Shown piece by piece: positions 29,390 through 38,974 of a DNA stretch of 38,974 nucleotides (positions within the stretch are counted from its first letter, which is position 1; each line of letters starts with the position of its first letter). Source of the DNA: Proteromonas lacertae (Eukaryota > Sar > Bigyra > Opalinata > Proteromonadidae); assembly GCA_002245135.1 (NCBI GenBank), contig NGBS01001233.1, forward strand, positions 1 to 38,974, in the 5' to 3' direction. The notes below the pieces were generated by a model, which saw only the letters and a program-made list of their open reading frames with translations, ran no database searches and was not told the origin of the DNA. A program made the translations under genes and the position numbers.

Positions 29390-29880
29390 GATGGCTTTAA
29401 AAAAGCATAAGAATATTTAAAATTTGCTTTAGAAAACGCATCAACAAAAACAGAAAATTATCAATTTAATTACAATATTAGCACATGTTATTATTACAAT
29501 ATATAAACATATGTAATTTGTTATTAAAATAGGATGAGATTGAAAAATCAATGAAATATGTTGAATCTTCACTTGAATATGTTGAAGCTGATTATCAAAG
29601 ATGTGATTATCATTGTGGTATGTGTAGATGTTTGTTTAAACTTGGTGAAAAAGAAGAATCATTAATACAATTTAAGAAAGCATTAGAATTAGCCAAGAAT
29701 GATTATGATGTATTTTTATGTAATTTTAAATTCGATAAATGTTTTTTCTACAGTGTATGATATATAATATATTATAATAATATTAATAGAATGAGATTGA
29801 AGAAGTAAAGAAATACTTAGATTTACAAGAAAGTATATAACAATTAGAGAAATTTATGGAGTTAATATTATCATATTAAA
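29390..29880 (+). pseudogene. TPR-repeat gene remnant
   Basis: Three units with the same beginning follow each other: GATGGCTTT..., GATGAGATTGAAAAATC... and AATGAGATTGAAGAAG..., each directly after a T-rich stretch ending in AG, as after introns. The units encode KYVESSLEYVEADYQRCDYH and CRCLFKLGEKEESLIQFKKA, typical tetratricopeptide helices with G-x-x-x-x-A-x-x-x-F/Y-x-x-A-L-E spacing. Stops occur inside the first and third units (A-stop-EYLKFALENAS and ESI-stop-QLEKF). A scaffold role for protein-protein binding would be expected if whole. It is either a decayed host gene or an exon set whose joints I cannot fix. Confidence 0.5.
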
Positions 29881-30018
29881 TAGTACACTGTTTATCCAAA
29901 TAATATGCATCTGTTATGATATTTTCATAAAAAATAATTGGTTTTTATAATAATGTAGGCTTGATTCTAAGCTTGTAACTTTCTCAATCTTTTTCTTTTG
30001 AAATACAATTGGCTATCA

Positions 30019-31016
30019 TGCAAAAAACTTCAAACACAGAAGAAATACCAGAAGCTCCTGCTGTCTCAAAACCAGAAAGGAGTGATTTAGAACTAGAATG
30101 GCAGGTTTATGTGCTATTGTAAAAAGTGTCTCAAAAGGAATTGGAGCTGGTGTTTGTATCATTCTTTTATAATTATTTAGTAAAAGAGTTTATTAAAGAA
30201 GGTTGTACTGTTGCATTTTGCTGTGGAGTAGAAGAAGACGGAAAAACTATCAAATTGATCCTCTCTATCCTTTAAAAGAATATAATTTGTATAAGGAGAT
30301 TCCATTAGTGTGGAATGTTGCTCCAAGAGATGGTCCACTTTATGGTAAATTTCTGTTACCAATCGAAACAAAGAATGCTGAATTTAGTCATGATTTACAT
30401 GTTAGATTATTACATCAGGCAAGTATGGAAGAATTTAGTTTTATTCCTGATTATTGAAAATAAACTAACAATCAAATTTCCTGCTTTTAATAAACCCAGT
30501 GATGGAATTGTTTCTGTTTATGTCACTTATAATGATCAAGATTATTCACCTGATCATCCAAGAGCAGCTATTAAAGTATGGAGTTCATAGAAAGGAGGAG
30601 AAGAAAGTGATTTAGATAAATTGAAAAATATGAAGGCTGGAATAGCAAAGAGATATCTCTAACAGATAATAATTAAAGAAAGTCAAGGTCAACCAGAAGA
30701 AGCTGAAGATTTAGGTGAAAATCCTTTATGAATAGCTCCAGATTCTGCATTTAGACTACTTGATATAAAAGATTTGAAATTAGAATCGTTAGATGTAAAT
30801 TCAAAAATCCAGCATTTAAATAAAGAAGATTTACAAATCGCTATTGAGAATGAATTAGCTCCAATATGGGTTCAAAGAGATGCATATTATGCTCCTTATT
30901 TAACAACTTCAAATGATCCACAGTTATTTGAGGGAAGAGAAGAAATAGAGAAATACACCATAAAATACTTCTTCTTTTTTGAATTTACTTGTAATTTATA
31001 TTTCTTTCGTTTCTAA
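30019..31016 (+). pseudogene. Decayed host-like gene, unrecognised
   Basis: Coding-like stretches on one strand in alternating frames: an ATG at 30019 with MQKTSNTEEIPEAPAVSKPE, then PLVWNVAPRDGPLYGKFLLP and NAEFSHDLHVRLLHQASMEE, then NKPSDGIVSVYVTYNDQDYS, and LESLDVNSKIQHLNKEDLQI with PIWVQRDAYYAPYLTTSNDP to 31016. At least four stops or shifts separate them. The density of Trp, Pro and Gly and the balanced composition show true former coding. No family is recognised. Together with the TPR remnant it may mark a stretch of original host genes between transposon fossils. Confidence 0.4.
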
Positions 31017-31210
31017 ACCTCTTAACTACATCATATCATCGCTACTTATATCAATAATGTATTTATTTCATCATTTAAACTACTTGATTCATATTGAAGA
31101 CAGGAGTTTAAAAAATGAAAACATAATTTTAATCAAACCACGGCTTGTGTAAATTTTCGTATTTGCTATATTTTTTCACACAAATAGGCATATAATAACA
31201 AAATAAATTG

Positions 31211-31252
31211 GAGGTCCTAACTGCAGTTATTATGCACTATAGTTTGGACCTC
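31211..31252. repeat. Imperfect hairpin
   Basis: GAGGTCCTAAC and its near-complement GTTTGGACCTC enclose TGCAGTTATTATGCACTATA. Stem 7 bp perfect, longer with mismatches. Lies in the non-coding gap between the decayed gene and the hAT fragment. Confidence 0.4.
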
Positions 31253-31369
31253 GATTCTAAAACCAATAACTAAATTAATTAATCATTAGTAAACAAGATT
31301 TAAATATAAGTATAGAAATATTTAATCTCATAAAATAATTCAAAAAAATCATAAAATAAAGAAATAAAA

Positions 31370-32105
31370 GCCGTTCAATTCGCAACTTTCCATTTGCTTG
31401 ATCCTAGAGTGAAGCAATTCATGAAATCAACATTATTAGGATTTACTGCCAAAGAATATAGAGAATCTAAGAATACATTAGAAAATTTAATAGATTATGA
31501 TGATGATAATACTCTAGATATTGAAGATGAATCTATTAGTTATAACAATGATTTAGATAAGTATTTTAAAAAGTACATCAATAAAGCGTAGAAGAATCAG
31601 TAATGATAAAGAAGTGATGAATTATCTAGAATATACAGAAATATTTAGCACTGGAGAAGATCTATCTAAAATTTGGCTTGCTCTTAAAGCTTCTTTTCCA
31701 CGCATTTTTAAAATTGCGAAAAAGTACTTAGCATGCCAACATCTTCTAGCGAATCAGAATGAATTTTTAGCAAAACTGGAAGACTAAGCAATTTAGACAA
31801 ATATAATATATCATCTGAGCATATTGAAATGAAAGCGCTAATTTCGAGAAATAGAGATTTATAAATAGAAGATTTAGCAAATGTGTAAAAGTTGTACGAT
31901 ACCATTTATTTAATATTAAAAGCAAAGTATTACTGCAATGCTGCAATATACTATTTTTCATTCTTTTTATAAACAAATATCATTCCATAATGAATTAAAA
32001 TAGATTTTAATAAAATGAAGTTTGATATGTTTGACCGACCGATGGTCAACGCAAAAACAGCGGTTTTGACCTATATTGGTCGGTTGACCGATAAATACAA
32101 CCCTG
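31370..32105 (+). mobile_element. hAT transposon 3' end with transposase C-terminus
   Basis: Encodes ATFHLLDPRVKQFMKSTLLG, the L-D-P-R start of the hAT C-terminal region, an acidic linker, and then the dimerisation domain DLSKIWLALKASFPRIFKIA with KKYLACQHLLANQNEF, matching the hAT W...P-x-L-x-x-x-A-x-x-Y-L pattern. Stops at 31591 and in the dimerisation tail show decay. Downstream, sub-terminal GACCGACC/GGTCGG inverted words lie at 32034-32093 and the element ends in CAACCCTG at 32098-32105, the complement of a CAGGGTTG terminus normal for hAT. The next 8 bp (CTCCAGAA) would be the target duplication. No matching 5' end was seen, so the element is 5'-truncated. Confidence 0.75.
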
Positions 32106-32170
32106 CTCCAGAACAATATATATTTAAAAAAACTTCAAAAACAAAAAAATATAGATTATAAAAATCATTA

Positions 32171-35100
32171 TTAATGGATATTGACTTTAACATATTTTCT
32201 TAATTCTCCATATTCAATCTTCATTATTCGTTTTCTTTGATATGTTTCTTTAAAAAGAGTATATCTTTCATTCTCATTTAAATGGTCATTTGCCAACTCT
32301 TGAAAATATGTTGGATATGATTCCCATATATTTCTATCTACTTGTATTAGATAAACATTTTCTCTTGGAGTTATTACAACATAACCAAATTCATACCATA
32401 ACTTAGTTACTGAATAATCTCTTCGATAATTATAGTAATGTCCATAAAGCCAGTATAAATTTTGTAGAACCATTGTCATTTCAGGTGCATATTTATGCTT
32501 ATCACTAACAGTAATTTGAATACCAAACGGTCCAATTAATGCATCAATATCAGGGAAAGATGTATAACTTAAATCAATAAAAGGGATTTTATTTTCATCA
32601 TGATATTTTTTGAATAAATCAATTTCTTGATTTAAATCTTTCTCATTAGTTATATTATTTGTAATAACTGTTTTGCCATTAAAAAACTTATTTAATTTTT
32701 TCATCTTATTAACTAGATAATTTCTAAAATCAGTAGATTCTTTCATCAAAAATAATATTATTCTTTCATATAAATTTCCAGCAAAATCCCCAGTTGGATT
32801 TCCATACAATAAATTTATCATTTTGTCACATTTTATAAATGTATCAATTGCTAATACTCTATTACATACAATATTTCTTACTGTATCAGATATAAATCGA
32901 AGATTATTAGATACAGTAACATCATTTTCATCTGTTTCATATATAAGTATATTTTGATAATTTGTCTTTGATATAGATGATATATTTATTCCTTTGATCA
33001 TATCCTCAATTAGTTTTTGGTCCACTGTTTGTATTTCACTCATACATGTTTTCTCATTATCTTCGTATTTTCCAATTATACCTCCATAGTATTCATAATT
33101 TTTGAGATATAAATCCAATTTTTCATTTTTACAACCATTTGATTTATTTTCTATCAATCTCATTACTTGTTTCACTTCTTCTATTGTAAATGGAGGTATA
33201 TACATCACCAAAGGGCATCTTTTATTTGAAATGTTTTATACTTTTCATCACATGGATTAGCTAATACTATTATCATTTCTGCATCAGCAAAATCATCTTC
33301 TCCAATTACAACTCCATCAGAAACAACAATATACGGATTGGCTTTTCCACATTCAAAATAATCATAATTACTAGGATTAGATTGCCCATCACTACATCTA
33401 AAATCTATTCGAATATCATTTTTATTTTCATGAATTTTGTTTATAATAATTTTAGCTAATTTGGATTTACCAATTTTTTTTTGGCCAAATATCAAAAAAT
33501 TTCTTTGATTTTCGTAATTCATACTAAGATTAAGATGTTGTAATATATCATCGAAACATTTTCTCATTAACACAAAGTCATTACCATCATCATATGTTGC
33601 TACTGCTGGTGCTATACTGCTGTTGGTGCTGGAGTTCGAGTTCGAGTTGATGTTAGTTGCTACTGCTGGTGTTGATAATGATGATACTTTTGGTACTGCA
33701 ACAGGAAATCTATAATCATAACCATATACTTTATGCTGTCTTATTAAACAATATTTAAATACACCACTTTTAATCTCACTGTATTCCTATTTATAAATAT
33801 ATATATTATATCCATACTCTTATAGATTCTTCCATTCTTTCTATTATATTATTAGTTTTATCAAGCTCTTCATCATCAAATAATATTTTTATAATACTCC
33901 TTCAATTATCAAATCAAAGTAGTTTTTTTATCCAATATGTAATAAACTAAATGTAATGCATTTCCAGGATAATGAATATAGACTTGTTTTTCATAGTTCA
34001 ATTTGAATTCTGATTACTTTCAATTACAGTATTTTTACCATTAGAATCTGTATATATCAACTTTATAATTTCAGTACTTAACTCATATGCTATTATTTGT
34101 TTAATGCCATTTTTCTTACATTTATATCATCATCAATTGATTCATACTTTTTCTTTACATCTTCATATTCTAGAACATTTTTTGGTGGATAGAATTTAAA
34201 AAATATATATTTTCAACAGCATTGGATATAAATTTTAATTTGTCTTTGGGTTTTAATATAAAATGATCTAAATCAGCATCCCATTCTAATTTTCAAATCA
34301 TATTTTAATACTATATTAAATAAATCATTTCTTTTCAAGTTGTCTCTATACATATAATTTTGTATGAAGTTACTGTAACCAGTTGTTCTACTACACCATC
34401 TATCAACTGCTTATAATGTTTCCAGTAATCTCTGTTAAAGTTTTTTTTATATAAATGGTGATTATAAATCTGTCGAGGATTATTACCATAATTTTGGCAT
34501 ATTTCTTTAAATGTCTTTAAATCATCAATATCAAAACCAATACAGTATTTAAACCATTCTAAAATTTCTACATCTTTTAAAGAATCAAAATATAATTGTT
34601 TACTTTCATTAACAACTGTATAGTGATCATTGTTTTGTTCATCTGGCGAACTGATCGATATAATTATATTACCAGAACCAAAGTTACCATTAAAGGTATC
34701 AACTATTATTATCGAATCTTTAATTACGCTTTCATTTATATCTATTTTATAGAGATGACCATATGTAAATAAATATATATCTTTATATCACTAGAACTAC
34801 CACATTTCTTTCCTTTTACTACGTAAATGTCTTTAACAGTTTTATTCTCTCTTCTCCATACTTTATCATCTAATATATAATAATTAAATCCAAACTTTTT
34901 CATTTCATCAGACATTGACTTTAGTTTTTCTTCAATTATTTTTATTTCATTTGATGGAATTTCTGTTTCTGTATCTAATGAAGCATTTATCTTATCTAAT
35001 GAAGCATTTATCTTATCTAATGAAGCATTGTATATTCTATTCGTTTCATTCAATTCATTTTCATATTCTTTCTTTCTATTCCCATTCATTTGTATTGAAT

Positions 35101-36447
35101 ACTTAAGGCTATCAATCTGACTAATACTAGTCATTATATTTGACGATACTACATATCCATTTACAATTTCATTCAATTGAAGAGTTTTATTCTCATCCAA
35201 TATTTCATAATTAATTACTTCATTCACTTTAAATCTATCATTGTTTGACCCTGTGATCAAACTCATTATCTTCTTAATATTACTATAATAACATTTTTTC
35301 ATATATTTTGTATAGTCTTGATTTGATTCATAAACTACTATCTTTTCATTTTCATTGTATAGTTTAAATTCATATTTATCGCCATTTTTTGTACCAACAT
35401 CCATAAGTTGTCCTTTTTCAATAATACCTTTTAAAAATTCATAATAATTTTTAATATCATTTTCATATCCTTTAATCTCTTCTTCACTTTTTTCTATATC
35501 ATTTTTAAGTTTGTCTATTTCCTGATTCAGTGAAACTATTTTCTCTAAGTTTTGAGCATCTAATAATCTAATCAATTCTTCAATACTTCTCCTTTCTTTA
35601 TTTAACTCTTGTAAATGTAAATAGTTCTTTTCGTCTTCATCAAATGAATAGGATAAATTCTTCTTTAATAGGAATAGTAAAACATAAATAAACGATGTTT
35701 TACCTATACCAGGCTGACCAGTCACGACTGTATTTATATTTTGACATACACTTACAAATATCACGAAACATATCATAATAACAATCTCTGATGTAAATTT
35801 TCTTCTTTGGGAATTGAAATATATTAATATCATCACCAAATTTTAAATACATCCTTGTTTCACCATCAATAACTTCATTTCTTTCATTAATTTTACTATT
35901 TTCTACAACTGTTAAACTGTTGACTATTTTAATAAAATTATCTTCTGATTTTCTACTTTCTAGTGGTTCATCAATATCCAAGAATTGAATACCATCATTT
36001 TTATCAAACAAAACGAATAAAGGATATATTGGGCTAGCTATACCTTCCAATCTACATAGAACATGATCATCTTCCTTACCATCTTCTTTAATTGACATTG
36101 TATGTCCTTCCATATCGTATATTATTTGATATATTGCACCTTCTGTCAAACTGCTTATTGCTACTTCAAGTATTCCCTTATTATCTATCGGATCGGCTGA
36201 TAGGTGTGTTTTGATTAACTTTACCATTTTAGAGCAATTTAAGTTTTTTGCTGATTGAGAATACCCTATTCCAAGCTTTTCTTTTACTTTATACACTTGT
36301 ATTCTGATCTTGCACACCCTTCCAACTCTTTTTGATAAATACCTATTTTTAATAAACTTGAATTGTTTTGGTTTAACAATTCCCTGGTTCTTAGAAATGA
36401 CACTTCTTTATCATCAATTTCTGGCAAACAGTCTAAAATAGAACTCA
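32171..36447 (-). CDS. Crinkler/RHS-type P-loop NTPase protein, intron-containing
   Basis: A large minus-strand gene from an ATG at 36445-36447 (MSSILDCLPEIDDKEVSFLR). The family hallmark Y-x-R-x-C-Y...V-T-G-x-P-G-I-G-K is present: KKKIYIRDCYYDMFRDI followed, after a 28-nt GT-AG gap, by FVTGQPGIGKTSFIYVLLFL. A coiled coil follows, then an NTPase C-part with SIIIVDTFNGNFGSGNIIIS and NYGNNPRQIYNHHL. After a further 31-nt GT-AG gap the frame runs on into a Ser/Thr/Asn linker and a second P-loop (NFLIFGQKKIGKSKLAKI) with VMYIPPFTIEEVKQVMRLI, a second copy of the same module's motif. Crinkler-RHS proteins are effector or retrotransposon-hot-spot NTPases of oomycetes, chytrids, glomeromycetes and trypanosomes. 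Some further interruptions suggest the copy is partly decayed. It may equally be two adjacent genes. Confidence 0.65.
33787..33817 (-). other. Candidate 31-nt intron joining the two NTPase modules
   Basis: Starts GTATGGATATAA and ends TAAATAG. Removal joins ERMEESIR to EYSEIKSGVFKYCL in phase 0. If real, the two P-loop modules belong to one protein. Confidence 0.5.
34971..35032 (-). repeat. 21-bp tandem repeat inside the NTPase gene
   Basis: The 7-residue unit S-L-D-K-I-N-A is repeated about three times in frame in the coiled-coil part. Copies are nearly identical in DNA (TCTAATGAAGCATTTATCTTA on the plus strand), pointing to recent expansion. Confidence 0.7.
35728..35755 (-). other. Candidate 28-nt intron in the Crinkler/RHS gene
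   Basis: Begins with a consensus donor GTAAGT and ends ATACAG. Its removal joins FRDI to FVTGQPGIGKT, giving the exact family spacing between the C-Y motif and the P-loop. Confidence 0.7.
36266..36294 (-). other. Candidate 29-nt intron in the Crinkler/RHS gene
   Basis: Starts GTATAAAG and ends GGAATAG on the minus strand. Removing it joins SEYK to WYSQSAKNLNC in one frame and bypasses the stop that otherwise ends the first exon. Confidence 0.6.
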
Positions 36448-36830
36448 TTTATCTAAATAATAAGAATGAATAATAATAAATACCGTATTTTGAATAATAA
36501 TGGAGATATAAACAATAGTTTATTTGAAAGAAGAACCAATGAAATAAGTCCAACAAATAACCAATGAATTTTGTAATTAAATTGATTTATTTGCATGTTT
36601 AGCATTTCAAACATATACAGGCAGATTACAATATAAAAAATTCATTTAAGAATAACAGATAGTATGTTTGAATATAGTAGCAGATATGGGGGAAGGTGGA
36701 TTTGATTGGCAATCTTCTATAATACCTCAAAAAATATATTTACCATTGAGAAGTAGATTAATAATAAAAAATTAATTCTTCTTGTTTCTCTTGTATTGTT
36801 GGTTTTGATTATCACTCTCAGTTCTTCTTT
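36448..36830. other. Intergenic, no gene recognised
   Basis: 383 bp of AT-rich DNA 5' of the Crinkler/RHS gene, with no protein-like frame. It should contain that gene's promoter. Confidence 0.4.
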
Positions 36831-37587
36831 TCATCGGAGCAGGTGTTGTTGTACTGGAATAATATCATAATCTGCAGGTTGTGTATACATATTCTCCAAA
36901 TCTATGTCATCTAAATCCTGATTCTCAGCACACTGATCATCATCCTCATTCTCATTCTCCTTCTCAAGTTTTTGCTCAAATTTCTTGATACTACTATGCA
37001 CTTCAAATTTTGGGATAATAGTGTATTTTTCTTTATCCTTCTTATCTAATACAGTTATCTGTCTAATTCTCAAATCACACTGACACTCATAAAAATAAAT
37101 AACTTGGAGGATCTTTAATCTTGTTTAACCATGCCCAGAATCTGACAGTGTTATTATCGTTGTCTTCAGGAAATATCACTTGAAAGCCACATTTCTTATA
37201 GTCTTTAACCATATTTGAGTCATCTGTATACTTGATGGCATAATCCACAAACATTTTTTTCAAAGGCTCCTTTACATCTTGATAATAATTTTTAATAGGT
37301 CTTCTGTTCTTAAATAAGAACCTTCCTGGAGTAAAACTCATGATATAGTACTTTGCATCTTCAATCTTTTCTGTATTTGGTTCAGCTTCATTACACCATC
37401 CTTTTACAGTTAAATAAGTAACATCTCTATCATCTAATGTGATAAAATTAGATCCATTATTGATATTTGAACTCATGCCGCTAAAATGAATATTATATAT
37501 CCGTTTCACACAAAAAGATTTATGCGGTTTGAATATGTTTGATACATTTGGAGCGGTTATACAAATTACCGCGCATACAATGAACAT
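36831..37587 (-). CDS. Unrecognised gene, acidic C-terminal part, frame changes once
   Basis: The first frame (37087-37587) has an internal ATG at 37474-37476 giving a cleaner start (MSSNINNGSNFITLDDRDVT). It contains AKYYIMSFTPGRFLFKNRRP and NTVRFWAWLNKIKDPPSYLF. The second frame continues without a gap (CDLRIRQITVLDKKDKEK, then an acidic EKENENEDDDQCAENQDLDD stretch and NMYTQPADYDIIPVQQ). The two overlap at a T-rich run, so a single gene with one shift is likely, though two genes are possible. The aromatic-rich first part could be a small nucleic-acid-binding fold; this is a guess. The 5' frame from 37587 is hydrophobic (MFIVCAVICITA) and may be a leader or chance. Confidence 0.4.
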
Positions 37588-37670
37588 GTGTAAATTGTAT
37601 AGTTTGGTTACACAAGCTTATTTGATAGATTCCATTTTTTTTTAATTATATCATATCATTACACTCAAGT

Positions 37671-37839
37671 ATGTCAGACAATCAAAAGATACTTCAGAAA
37701 ATTAAGGACTTTAGATTATTGTGATTACATGCCATTCGAAGAAGCTCGAAATAGATTCTGGGAGCGTATGGAGCAATTAGACCCTAATGGAAGTAATGCT
37801 TTATCTAAAGAGTATAATCGATTTTTTAAAGAATTTTAA
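37671..37839 (+). CDS. Small helical ORF pair
   Basis: An ATG at 37671 starts MSDNQKILQKIKDFRLL. The neighbouring frame, with its own ATG at 37729, encodes MPFEEARNRFWERMEQLDPN and GSNALSKEYNRFFKEF to a stop at 37839. The second is amphipathic and protein-like. Divergent from the minus-strand gene ending its 5' part at 37587. No family is recognised. The pieces may be one short protein with a single shift between. Confidence 0.35.
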
Positions 37840-38002
37840 TCAAGAAAGAGAAGAAATAATGAGAAGTAATTATAATAATTATAATAATAGTAACCATTAA
37901 TTAATTAATTAATTACGGTCTATAGTATTCTCTTTTTGATATGACTCCCACAAAATTTACAAAGACAATGATACACGTTCCATATTAACCGCTCATACTC
38001 AT

Positions 38003-38457
38003 CTAACTCCCTCTCAAAATGCACCAACTCATAGTATCTTTCAAACATAATTTTATAGCATCATCTACTCTATTACTCACCTCTATACAATCTTCTACAC
38101 TGAGATTAAAAAATCTTGTTTGAATTCTATAATGAGTTAGAGATTCTTTAAAAATTTCTAAAATATGCTGAATTTGAGTTATATTGAATTTCACACGTGG
38201 TAAACTCTCTTCACCAATTGGTAATGCTAAACAGCATGTCCTCACAATCACATATTGCTCTCTCACTATGCTCCAAAACATCTAAATTAGCTTTATATGT
38301 ATGCACATCCATTTTCTTTACATCTTTCTCATTGAATAGGCATACTGGTTTTTACAGCATCTTCAATCGGTAATGCTCTTTCTAATTCAGTGAAATCTAG
38401 AGGTTTAACAATACTTTTAGGTGAGTCAGTATGTTGTAATGGTGGTATAGCGTTCAT
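38003..38457 (-). CDS. Unrecognised helical protein, interrupted
   Basis: An ATG at 38455-38457 gives MNAIPPLQHTDSPKSIVKPL and TELERALPIEDAVKTS. Coding sequence continues in other frames with NEKDVKKMDVHTYKANLDVL and finally FNITQIQHILEIFKESLTHY and FNLSVEDCIEVSNRVDDAIK, ending at 38003. Helical, moderately acidic, with two or more interruptions. Follows the acidic gene upstream on the same strand. No function is proposed. Confidence 0.35.
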
Positions 38458-38499
38458 GATAAGCAAAAAAAAAATTAATTAAAAAAATAAAGTAATTAC

Positions 38500-38974
38500 G
38501 TTTAATCACTTAACACTTAAAGATCTTCTAAATCTTCTTCTTTATCAAGGTTTTTTGAATCGTCACATTGCATGTTTGGCTTGATCAAATGCTTTTGTTT
38601 TTTTGATGGTACTAATTCATCTAATGATTCAGATATAGCATTTAATAATTTTCTCTTGATGATGTGTATCTTATTATCATGTCATTCACAATTTCAGGAA
38701 TATCATATACATCATACCATTGATCATTATCGCTATCATAATCATCCTGCTCCATATTCGATTCAGCGTCATTTTCATCTTCACTATATGCAATGAAATC
38801 CTTTAAATTACATTACTATCATCACTTGCATTTGGATCATCTTCAGGATCATAGTCATCAGAGTCATCGTCAGTACATTCTGCTTCTCCATACAAGTACT
38901 TATACACATTATCTAAATAATCATTCTCTCTTTTTCTTTTTTGACTGAATCGCATTTTCTTATCTTCTAAATTT
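38500..38974 (-). CDS. Highly acidic protein, 5' end outside window, interrupted
   Basis: Minus-strand coding from the window edge: KKMRFSQKRKRENDYLDNVY, GEAECTDDDSDDYDPEDDPN, then LKDFIAYSEDENDAESNMEQ and YDSDNDQWYDVYDIPEIVND. A basic patch (KRKR) followed by long Asp/Glu runs suggests a nuclear, chromatin- or basic-protein-binding factor, by composition only. It has the same basic-then-acidic style as the frame at 24.43-24.67 kb. The reading frame is not continuous and the start is outside the window. Confidence 0.4.

Noticed and set aside
29390-31016. Ciliate-type genetic code (TAA/TAG as Gln)
   Set aside because: A few in-frame TAA/TAG sit where Gln would fit, but TGA also interrupts, and the well-preserved genes (GT10, GT92, FkbM, GT-D) end properly at TAA, TAG or TGA with nonsense beyond. 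Decay explains the stops better.
36831-37587. 24-nt GT-AG intron explaining the frame change at about 37,090
   Set aside because: The only GT-AG segment of fitting length leads straight into a stop codon after removal, so a simple one-base shift or two separate genes are more likely.
37885-37915. TAATTA tandem run as a CRISPR or satellite array
   Set aside because: Only a short simple repeat (ATTA)n with no spacers and no larger unit.

Overview
The window looks like a piece of a very AT-rich, repeat-rich nuclear genome of a eukaryote. The signs are a Crinkler/RHS-type NTPase gene that reads well only if 28-31 nt GT-AG introns are removed, remains of several eukaryotic transposon classes (hAT, MULE-like, integrase-bearing elements), and type II membrane-anchored glycosyltransferases of eukaryote-type families (GT10, GT92). 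I cannot name the species. Such short introns occur in only a few protist lineages. Reading frames of the clear genes close with ordinary TAA/TAG/TGA stops, so a ciliate code does not fit.

Layout. (1) About 1-7.5 kb is visibly richer in G+C than the rest. It holds a tandem zinc-ribbon protein, a long coiled-coil repeat protein with a globular end domain, a 167-bp palindrome and several decayed unrecognised genes. (2) A 456-bp MITE-like element (7539-7994) marks the change to extreme AT-richness. (3) About 8.0-21.36 kb is a compact glycan-modification island: two FkbM methyltransferases, a GT-D-like transferase, three GT-A/GT2-like transferases, a GT92 transferase, an acyltransferase-3/SGNH O-acyltransferase, a GGLGNRL-type fucosyltransferase-like protein and a GT10 fucosyltransferase. 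Almost all carry an N-terminal signal anchor. (4) At about 21,360 composition switches back abruptly, inside an open reading frame, to a 0.6-kb GC-richer remnant. (5) About 22-29.3 kb is a graveyard of mobile-element parts: two different integrase fossils, a two-domain Ulp1-like protease gene, acidic small proteins, a MULE-like zinc finger and palindromes. (6) About 29.4-31 kb holds decayed host-like genes. (7) 31.37-32.1 kb is the 3' end of a hAT element with its terminal repeat. (8) 32.17-36.45 kb is a large minus-strand Crinkler/RHS-type NTPase gene with two P-loop modules. (9) 36.8-38.97 kb holds unrecognised and acidic small genes.

The island genes would work together in the secretory pathway. 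Fucosyl- and other glycosyltransferases would build a surface or secreted glycan, and the two FkbM enzymes and the O-acyltransferase would methylate and acylate it. I see no nucleotide-sugar synthesis genes, so donors would come from elsewhere. Several island genes are split by one-base shifts in A/T runs, which could be sequencing error, slippage or early decay; this affects how far the island can be called functional.
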